This document shows, piece by piece, positions 1 through 5,754 of a stretch of DNA of 7,277 nucleotides. A program made the translations under genes and the position numbers. Under the pieces are notes generated by a model. That model was not told the origin of the DNA, did not search any database, and saw only the letters and a list, made by a program, of their open reading frames with translations. Source of the stretch: Candidatus Hydrogenedentota bacterium (GTDB taxonomy: Bacteria; Hydrogenedentota; Hydrogenedentia; Hydrogenedentales; CAITNO01); the NCBI GenBank assembly GCA_903822375.1, contig CAIJOU010000379.1, positions 1-7,277 of the forward strand, in the 5' to 3' direction. Numbering within the stretch: position 1 is the first letter of the stretch; the number at the start of each line of letters is the position of its first letter.

Positions 1-195
1 CTGGAAATGCTCCATCCGCAGTTGGCCGTCTGCACAGGCGTAGGTCATCTGGACGGCCGCCGTGCCGATGGTCCAGCGGTGCGTTTCTCCATCCGCGCGT
101 GCAAAGGCGTCGCCCTCCTGCACCTCCGTCGCGGCCACACAGCGCGCGACGACCATACAGTACGCGGCAATGCTCAAGAACAACTGATTTGTCAT
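1..195 (-). CDS. Secreted protein of unknown function, N-terminal fragment
   Basis: Only the first 65 codons are in the window; the gene continues past the left edge. The ATG lies at 193-195 and is preceded by a GGAG Shine-Dalgarno (204-207) with an 8-nt spacer, which settles the start. Residues 1-22 (MTNQLFLSIAAYCMVVARCV...) form a probable Sec signal peptide with a likely cleavage after VAA (residues 20-22). No lipobox is seen, because the residue before the Cys is Arg. The mature start contains a WTIGTAAVQM stretch (residues 41-50), which faintly resembles the beginning of the N-terminal beta-sandwich of GH36-like alpha-galactosidases from PVC bacteria. That is a weak impression from a short fragment and should not be used as an assignment. 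It lies 83 nt downstream of the large HzsA-like gene in the same direction, so co-transcription is plausible. Confidence 0.75.
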   Translation of the reverse strand, partial: MTNQLFLSIAAYCMVVARCVAATEVQEGDAFARADGETHRWTIGTAAVQMTYACADGQLRMEHFQ

Positions 196-203
196 GATGC
201 CAA

Positions 204-207
204 CTCC
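204..207 (-). promoter_or_regulatory. Ribosome binding site of the left-edge gene
   Basis: GGAG on the minus strand, 8 nt before the ATG at 193-195. It sits inside a possible imperfect hairpin: CCAAC at 200-204 pairs with GTTGG at 222-226, and inside that CGGG at 209-212 pairs with CCCG at 217-220. The hairpin could partly mask the site in the mRNA. The site itself is clear; any regulatory role for the hairpin is speculative. Confidence 0.6.
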
Positions 208-278
208 ACGGGTACGCCCGCGTTGGAGAGAATGTCACAGGCTTGCGCAGGGGCGCGCGGTATGGACCAAACGAAAAG

Positions 279-3200
279 CTACGGATTCTTGAGCTCGCAG
301 ACGACGCGAAATCCCACGTCGTGAACGGCCTGCGATGCCTCATAGTGAAGGCGAAATGCGGAGCGGGCGCGCCGGGGACAGTCCATCCAGGAGCCGCCTC
401 GCACGACCTTTCTGGAGTTTGTTCCGTCATTGGCGCTCGCTGTCAGGGGACGATAGTCTGAACAGGTCCATTCGGCAACGTTGCCGTGCATGTCGCAGAG
501 CCCCCACGGATTGGGCGCGAAGGTTCCGACCAGCGCGGACACGCGCCAGTGATCATCGAACCGGGTGTCGGCCGGACGCCAGGGCGGCAGCGCGTCCGGC
601 ACGTGGGGATAATAGACCGTGTGGTGGGTCGCGTCGGAGAGATTGGCACAGCGGCTGAAGTCATCGTCCAGCGTGCCATACCACAGCGGGGTGGAGGTGC
701 CCGCCCGGCACGCATATTCCCACTGCGCCTCAGTGGGCAGCGTGAACGTGCTTCCCGTCTTTGCGGAGAGCCATGCGCAGAAGGCCATGGCCTGATCCCA
801 GGAAACCCGCACGACCGGCTGTTCGGGCCGGTTGAGCGTGAATCCGCGCTCGTCGTCGCCGAATTGGTACTGTTCCCCGGTCTCCAGGCCGCTGTCATGC
901 GCGGGGTCGAAACACCGGTACTGCTGATTGGTCACTTCGACGCGGCCCATGAGGAAGGCCCTGTCGATGTTTTCAGGATGTGCCGGTCGTTCGTTCGGGT
1001 ATCCCTGGTCGGAGCCCATGAGGAATGTACCCGCTTCGACCCGAAGCAGTTCAATCGAGACGCCGTCCGCAATCTCAATGCGCGTGACCAGCCTCTTGTC
1101 GTCCGTCTCCGGCGGCACCGCCTGTCCGGGCACCGCACCTTGTTTCTCGGCGAAGGTCTCCGCCAGTACCAACGCTGGCGGTGGTACCTGCTTTTCGAGC
1201 ACGGTGACGGGATAGGCTGCTTCCGGGTCTTCGTCGATGCCCGCATAGCGGTTATGCAGTTCGCGGCGCCGTTCGGCACAGTGAAGGGCCGCGGCGAGTT
1301 TCTTGGGATCGGAGGCGACAACCTCCCGCCACGAACCGTGGAAGGGCGCATTCAGGTCGATCCAGGTGATCAGCCGGTCCCATGCCTCCTCGTTGAGGCG
1401 GACGCCGTAATGGCCGTCGCGCAGGATCTGAATCAGCGCACTCGTGCCCGCATGAAAGGAACGGGGGAGAAGCAGGTGCGCGTCGCTCTCCAGCGTCGGC
1501 GTGTATACCCAGCGGCGCAGTTGCATATAGGACGGCGAAAAATGCATCTGGAACGCCGACGGAACCCGTTCAGCGGGCCGGGCGCTCAGGTCAAAGGCCG
1601 CCTGACCACTTGCGGGCGCGGCGGCGTTATGGCAACTCACGCAATAGGCGTCCAGGACCGGTTGCACCTCGCGTTCAAAGGAGAATCCACGCGCGGGCCC
1701 GTACCAGGGTTTCACGGCAGAGGGCGCGCGGCGGAATGCCTGCGGCGTGGAAACCGCAGAGCCCGCCGTGTTCTGTTTCTCGTGGCAGCCGGTGCAAGAG
1801 AGCACCTCGCCCGGCGCGCCGGTCATCCAACTCCGCATCAGCGCCAGTGCCTTGCCGTCGGCGTCCAGCGGCTGGAGCGCCACCGGTGTGCAGGACGGCA
1901 CCCGGAAGTTGGCGGAGCCGTCCGGCTCGACCGGAACGGTGCCGAGGATGCGTTTCACGTCCCAGGGACCGTCCAGACCAACGCGGTCCGGTTCGCCGCC
2001 CATGCCGTGAAAGGTGAAGTCATAGCTCACGAGGCGCAGCGCCTTGACGGCGCCGCGCGGCACCCCGGCCAGTCCGGGCCCGCGGTAGACATCGGCCAGC
2101 AGGACGGTTGCCTCCTTTTGCGCGGGATCGACCACATCGGGAATGCAGGGCTGCCGTTGTGTCTTGCGCCAGGGAATCGGCTCCAGCATCGCGTAGCCCG
2201 GTTCCTCGTGCAGCAACACGAAGTTATCGAAAACGTCTACCAGATAGACACCCCAGAGGGCGTTCTTCGTGGGTTTGCAGGAAACCAGAAAATACTTCTC
2301 GCTCAGCGGGAACGTATAGAGAAAACGCGGCCAGCTTGCCCCGATCAGCCCGTCCAGTATGACCGGCTCCACCTTTTCCCCATAGCCCGGGATGCGCTGC
2401 ACGGCGCCATCCGCCTCGTGCCGTCCGCGCGCGGGGTCGAGGATGACGAGCTCGCCCTGGCGCGGTGCATCGTGGTGTCCGCCCACCACCGCAACGACCT
2501 TGGTCGGATGCCCCGGAATGGGCCGGGCGTAGAACATCGTCGTCGGCCAGAACGAATTGCTCCCGTAGTATTCCGCCTGCCCGCTGCCGTCCGGGTTCGC
2601 GGAAAATAGCAGACGGTAGAAGGCGTGGGCAATGTCGGCGTACTCCCACCGCTGATAGAGAATGCGCCCGCTGTTCAGCACGGCCGGACACCAGTTGTGA
2701 TCCTGGTCGTTTGTAAGCCGGCGGATGCGGCCGTCGAGTTCGAGCAAATAGAGATTGGCCACCTTCGATGCGCCCCCGAGGCAGGGCACGCCGACAAAAG
2801 GCGCCGTTGACGTGAACACAATCCGCCCGTCGGGCAGATAGCACGCGTCATAATTGTGGACGTCGGGATCTTCAATGAGCGGCAGGTGCGTCAGCGTTCC
2901 CGTGTTCAGTTGCAGTTCCGAAACGCCCCAGCGGCCCTGCGCGTCTGGAATGGAGAGCAGCAGCTTCTCCGCATCGTAATGCAGGTCCAGGTCGCCGATG
3001 AACCGATCGCCTTCGGGACGAAAGATCGTATTGATGGTGCCGTCCGGCGCGGGCGGTGAAAGGCTCACCAGTGTGTTGTCATAGCCCGTTGGCGGCAGGT
3101 CGTCGTTGCCGTTGGAATTGTGGGCCAACCCGAGTTGCGCCGCGCTGCGGCGGATCATCAGCAAACGGTCGAAATCGATTAGCGGATTGGCCAGGAGCGC

Positions 3201-4274
3201 TTCACGTTGCAGGGCGTCAAAACGCGCGATGATATCCGTATACACCTCGCGGCCGGCATCGGTCGGGACTGCGTCGTGTTCGGATTGGAGTGCCGTCAAC
3301 CGGTCCAGGAATTCGCCGTCGCGCGGGTAGCGGTCTGGAAAGGTTTTGGAAAGGTCCTCAATGGCCATGCGGAGTGCCCGCCATCGCGGGGCCGCTATGC
3401 CCGTCATCTCCGGAAAGGCCGCGGCCGGGAACTTGGAACGAATGACGACCGGCCGCCAGGAGGAAGGTGCCGCCAGATATTGGAGCAGGTTCGATGTGAG
3501 CCGGAGCAGGTTGGGGCGGTGCGGGTTCTCCGTGTCGGCATAGTCGGGCCACCGCCAACCAAAGACGATCACTCGGCCTGCCCCGAGCCTGTACTCGGCG
3601 AGTGGCCGTTCGACGCCGCGCGGTGTGTTGGCCAGAACCATTCCCTCGGCGGGGCCGCCCCAATAAAAGTCGCCGACCGCCGGGCATCCGCCCCGGCTGA
3701 GCCAGACGAGTCCGTTGTCCTCCGTCAGTCCGGCAAAAGCGGGATGCGAACGCTCCACGGGAATCATCGCCGCCGGGTCGCGATAGTTTTCCAGTTGTCG
3801 CCGCTGCGGCCGGATCTCCGTTTCCAGCCCGAGCGGGGCCACCATCGCCAGTGCGCCGCCGGAGAGCAGCACGCCGCCGCCCTTCTCCGCGAAGGCGCGC
3901 ATTGCCGCAAGAGGCGCCCCGGCGTACAGCGTCGTGCGTGCGATAGCGTCGCCCTGGTGATACCAGACCACGCTGAACTCGGCCAGTGCGTGCTCGGCAC
4001 CGGTCGTGTCCTTAAACGCACCCTTGTCGCCGCTCAGGAGCAGCGTGGCGTTTCCCATCGCCCGGACCGCCTCCCATGCCGCCCGGTTGTGCGGGCCCAT
4101 GGCCTGTTCCGACGACTCTGCTGCCAGAAAGGCGATGTTCGCGGGCTGGGCCGTTGCTGCCGCGACCTCCAGCAGCACTGCGGCGATTGCAACCGCGGCG
4201 GCCGCCGACATGCGACCCGCACCCTGCATCAACAACCCGGCCAATATTGCAGTCCTTTTCCCACGGTTGCGCAC
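279..4274 (-). CDS. Secreted HzsA-related dihaem protein fused to GATase-like and FGE-sulfatase-like domains
   Basis: A 1331-residue exported protein. Order along the chain: signal peptide (about 1-42, cleavage near ATA-QP); a ThuA/class I GATase-like domain (about 44-270, with GGGVLLSGG at 132-140 and a GAGRVIVFGW strand at 231-240); a helical linker (about 290-385); a beta-propeller with PDGRIVF- and SGRILYQRWEY-type blade strands (about 400-735); an HZS-alpha-like middle domain (about 740-835) ending in haem motif CTGCH (827-831); a cytochrome c-like domain with FEREVQPVLDAYCVSCHN (866-883, CVSCH at 878-882); and an FGE-sulfatase/SUMF1-like domain (about 1070-1328, with WEYACRAGT at 1185-1193, HGNVAEW at 1263-1269, RGGSW at 1292-1296, GFRVV at 1321-1325). 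Two covalent haems imply extracytoplasmic maturation, matching the signal peptide. The family resembles proteins named HzsA-related in planctomycetes; redox or binding function is unknown. The FGE Cys pair is absent and the HzsA haem Tyr is replaced by Asn. The start is uncertain: the codon is GTG with AGGGG only 1 nt away, and a TTG at 4244 (preceded by AAGG) or ATGs at 4229 or 4211 are alternatives. Confidence 0.9.
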   Translation of the reverse strand: MRNRGKRTAILAGLLMQGAGRMSAAAAVAIAAVLLEVAAATAQPANIAFLAAESSEQAMGPHNRAAWEAVRAMGNATLLLSGDKGAFKDTTGAEHALAEFSVVWYHQGDAIARTTLYAGAPLAAMRAFAEKGGGVLLSGGALAMVAPLGLETEIRPQRRQLENYRDPAAMIPVERSHPAFAGLTEDNGLVWLSRGGCPAVGDFYWGGPAEGMVLANTPRGVERPLAEYRLGAGRVIVFGWRWPDYADTENPHRPNLLRLTSNLLQYLAAPSSWRPVVIRSKFPAAAFPEMTGIAAPRWRALRMAIEDLSKTFPDRYPRDGEFLDRLTALQSEHDAVPTDAGREVYTDIIARFDALQREALLANPLIDFDRLLMIRRSAAQLGLAHNSNGNDDLPPTGYDNTLVSLSPPAPDGTINTIFRPEGDRFIGDLDLHYDAEKLLLSIPDAQGRWGVSELQLNTGTLTHLPLIEDPDVHNYDACYLPDGRIVFTSTAPFVGVPCLGGASKVANLYLLELDGRIRRLTNDQDHNWCPAVLNSGRILYQRWEYADIAHAFYRLLFSANPDGSGQAEYYGSNSFWPTTMFYARPIPGHPTKVVAVVGGHHDAPRQGELVILDPARGRHEADGAVQRIPGYGEKVEPVILDGLIGASWPRFLYTFPLSEKYFLVSCKPTKNALWGVYLVDVFDNFVLLHEEPGYAMLEPIPWRKTQRQPCIPDVVDPAQKEATVLLADVYRGPGLAGVPRGAVKALRLVSYDFTFHGMGGEPDRVGLDGPWDVKRILGTVPVEPDGSANFRVPSCTPVALQPLDADGKALALMRSWMTGAPGEVLSCTGCHEKQNTAGSAVSTPQAFRRAPSAVKPWYGPARGFSFEREVQPVLDAYCVSCHNAAAPASGQAAFDLSARPAERVPSAFQMHFSPSYMQLRRWVYTPTLESDAHLLLPRSFHAGTSALIQILRDGHYGVRLNEEAWDRLITWIDLNAPFHGSWREVVASDPKKLAAALHCAERRRELHNRYAGIDEDPEAAYPVTVLEKQVPPPALVLAETFAEKQGAVPGQAVPPETDDKRLVTRIEIADGVSIELLRVEAGTFLMGSDQGYPNERPAHPENIDRAFLMGRVEVTNQQYRCFDPAHDSGLETGEQYQFGDDERGFTLNRPEQPVVRVSWDQAMAFCAWLSAKTGSTFTLPTEAQWEYACRAGTSTPLWYGTLDDDFSRCANLSDATHHTVYYPHVPDALPPWRPADTRFDDHWRVSALVGTFAPNPWGLCDMHGNVAEWTCSDYRPLTASANDGTNSRKVVRGGSWMDCPRRARSAFRLHYEASQAVHDVGFRVVCELKNP

Positions 4275-4295
4275 ACCCCTGTGAATATTGTGCGC
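4269..4295 (-). promoter_or_regulatory. Inverted repeat over the GTG start of the HzsA-related gene
   Basis: GCGCACA at 4269-4275 is perfectly repeated in inverse as TGTGCGC at 4289-4295, with 13 nt between. A nested smaller repeat, CACA (4272-4275) and TGTG (4280-4283) around CCCC, competes with it. In the mRNA this could form a hairpin that buries the GTG codon and the adjacent AGGGG. If translation really starts downstream, the element would lie in the leader and could be an operator or a leader hairpin. The repeat is seen directly; the function is a guess, and a 7-bp repeat in GC-rich DNA may be chance. Confidence 0.3.
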
Positions 4296-4491
4296 GTGGC
4301 GGCGGTTGAAAACAACCCACCGTTAAGCAAGTCGGGTTTCCACTCCCACGGTATCGGGGCCGATTCCAGGCGGGTTTTTTGCAGGATGTTTTGCCATTCG
4401 TGCGGCGCGACTGTTTTACACGGCAGATCAAGAGCGCCTTGGAAAGAAAAGCGGATTCCGTCCCATGCCGCAAGCGGGGGAATAGAGATTC
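4275..4491. other. Intergenic gap upstream of the HzsA-related gene
   Basis: A 217-nt gap between the sialidase-like stop and the HzsA-related start. It holds a short hairpin, GGTTG-AAAA-CAACC (4304-4317), plus the start-codon inverted repeat described separately. I found no convincing sigma-70 promoter, no strong GC hairpin with a U run after the upstream gene on the minus strand, and no small ORF with a good ribosome site. The length of the gap allows for a separate promoter of the large gene, but none can be pointed to. Confidence 0.4.
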
Positions 4492-5613
4492 TCACCTGTG
4501 GGCGGTCGATTGCTTTGCATCCAGTTCATCCAGTTTGAAACGCACCGACATGATGTAAGGCGGTTCATCCTTCGTCCAGTGGCCGTAGGTCGTGCAGACG
4601 AAGGTGCCGTCCGGCAATACCTCCACACCCGGATAGGCGCAGTCGCCGCTTTTGTAATTCTTCATGAGCCTGATACGGCACTGGCCTTCGCGGCCCTGAA
4701 CGATGTCGTCGTAATGTCCCACCCACCCCACCCAGTCGCCCTTGGTCGCGCTCTCCCGGGTCGTGTCGCGGAAGGAAATGAAAAGCCGTCCGTCGGGCGC
4801 ATACCTGCCTGTGTGGCGGTCGCCCGTGAGCGCGGCGGGCAATTCGCGCGGCGCGGTCCATGTCAGCCCCTCATCATCGGAGAAAACGACGAAGGAGTTA
4901 AATTTGCGGCTGTTCTCGCGCAGCAGCACCGCAAGCTGTTTTCCGTCGGGCGAACGCACCAGGCCCGGCTCGCACAACTGCGCCTCAGGGTGGGTCGCGA
5001 TAGTCTCCGGCTTGGACCAGGTCATCCCGCCGTCCTTGGAGACGGTCTTGTAGACGATGAACACCGGTTTCACAATCAGCCGTTTCTCCATACCCGCCTC
5101 AAAGAAGCGCCCGTCGTCGTGAAACAGCGCCATGTAGTCGCCGTTCTTCAGGCGCTCCACCGAGGCCATGGCGACAATCCCGCCGAAATCGCCAATCGGT
5201 GCCAGCGGCGACCAGTTCAGCCCGTCATCTTCAGAGTGGGCCATGCGGATGGGATAGAGCCCGGAGAACAGGATAAGCCGCTTCGTGCCGTCCGGCGCAA
5301 TCACACGGTGGATCGTCGGCGTCTCCTTCGAGGTGGACCAATTCTCCGGAACCGGCAGGCGTTCGGACCAGGCCAAGCCCCCGTCCGTGCTGCGCTTCAT
5401 CATGATCGCGCCTTTGCCGTGCCCTTTGGGATACACCACGATCATCGTCCTGCCGTCTTCCAGCAGCACCGTCGTCGGATGTCCCAAGTACTGGCCGGAC
5501 TCCCGGTCCACCATCACCTGACGCGAGGTGTCCGCGGCGAGGTCAACAATTGGAATGGTATAGCCGGGGTTGGCGGCCAACGCCAGACATACGGCGAGCG
5601 CGGAAAGAATCAT
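4492..5613 (-). CDS. Secreted sialidase-like (BNR/Asp-box) beta-propeller protein
   Basis: A protein of 373 residues if it starts at the ATG at 5611-5613. It is probably exported, with hydrophobic MILSALAVCLALAANPGYT at its N-terminus. Four canonical Asp boxes (S-x-D-x-G-x-T/A/N-W) mark a sialidase-type beta-propeller: STDGGLAW, SEDDGLNW, SKDGGMTW and SDDEGLTW, at residues 75-82, 127-134, 192-199 and 245-252. LCEPGLVRSPDG, RYAPDGRLFISFRDT and YPGVEVLPDGTF are the strand motifs usual between blades of bacterial BNR-like exo-sialidase homologues. No F/Y-R-I-P motif precedes the first Asp box, so hydrolysis of sialic acid is unproven and another glycan or a non-catalytic binding role is possible. 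The ATG has GGAG (5621-5624) 7 nt upstream. An in-frame TTG at 5635-5637 would add eight residues including two Arg, giving a better signal-peptide n-region, but it lies at the edge of a hairpin repeat. It ends in TGA 217 nt before the HzsA-related gene. Confidence 0.85.
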   Translation of the reverse strand: MILSALAVCLALAANPGYTIPIVDLAADTSRQVMVDRESGQYLGHPTTVLLEDGRTMIVVYPKGHGKGAIMMKRSTDGGLAWSERLPVPENWSTSKETPTIHRVIAPDGTKRLILFSGLYPIRMAHSEDDGLNWSPLAPIGDFGGIVAMASVERLKNGDYMALFHDDGRFFEAGMEKRLIVKPVFIVYKTVSKDGGMTWSKPETIATHPEAQLCEPGLVRSPDGKQLAVLLRENSRKFNSFVVFSDDEGLTWTAPRELPAALTGDRHTGRYAPDGRLFISFRDTTRESATKGDWVGWVGHYDDIVQGREGQCRIRLMKNYKSGDCAYPGVEVLPDGTFVCTTYGHWTKDEPPYIMSVRFKLDELDAKQSTAHR

Positions 5614-5620
5614 GAACCAT

Positions 5621-5624
5621 CTCC
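5621..5624 (-). promoter_or_regulatory. Ribosome binding site deciding the sialidase-like start
   Basis: GGAG on the minus strand, 7 nt before the ATG at 5611-5613. It supports this ATG over the upstream in-frame TTG at 5635-5637, whose only purine-rich candidate (AAAGGGGG) is locked in a palindrome. Confidence 0.6.
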
Positions 5625-5637
5625 AAGTGCGTCCCAA

Positions 5638-5684
5638 ATCCCCCTTTGAAGGGGGTGCCGCGAAGCGGCGGGGGATGTTTTTTT
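5638..5684. repeat. G5/C5 palindromic intergenic element
   Basis: Read on the plus strand, the element holds: ATCCCCC (5638-5644), GGGGG (5651-5655), a GCCGC-GAA-GCGGC hairpin (5657-5669), GGGGGAT (5670-5676), then a T run (5678-5684). The CCCCC can pair either with the nearby GGGGG (CCCCCT/AGGGGG around a 4-nt loop) or with the distal GGGGGAT as a 7-bp outer stem enclosing the hairpin. This layout is like short dispersed palindromic repeats found between genes in many bacteria. On the plus strand the hairpin plus seven T resembles an intrinsic terminator, but no plus-strand gene leads into it; on the minus strand no U run follows the stem. A second copy in the genome would be needed to prove it is a repeat; none is in this window. 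Confidence 0.55.
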
Positions 5685-5754
5685 CGCGTGCTGTTTTGCT
5701 GCCTGAATTCTAGCCCCAGTAACGCACGATTAACGATTGCCCACGAAGTTCGCG

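Noticed and set aside
1770..2070. True hydrazine synthase (anammox)
   Set aside because: The HzsA-like middle domain is fused to unrelated modules, the ligand Tyr is replaced by Asn, and no hzsB/hzsC-like gene is nearby.
486..2609. 707-codon plus-strand ORF
   Set aside because: It lies fully antisense to the HzsA-related gene, whose frame shows clear domain motifs. The translation is Arg/Gly-rich with no recognisable domain, typical of a high-GC antisense shadow.
4376..4400. Sigma-54-like TGGCA...TGCA on the minus strand in the gap before the HzsA-related gene
   Set aside because: The spacing between the GG and GC is 11 nt instead of the required 10, and the -12 element is incomplete.
3207..4538. 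443-codon plus-strand ORF
   Set aside because: Antisense to the N-terminal third of the HzsA-related gene and across the gap; no coherent domain, no good ribosome site noticed.
4498..5649. 383-codon plus-strand ORF
   Set aside because: Mirrors the sialidase-like gene almost end to end; the minus-strand frame has four Asp boxes, this one has no motif.
5638..5684. Intrinsic terminator on the plus strand
   Set aside because: Hairpin plus T7 looks right, but no plus-strand gene precedes it; the structure is better explained as a palindromic intergenic element.
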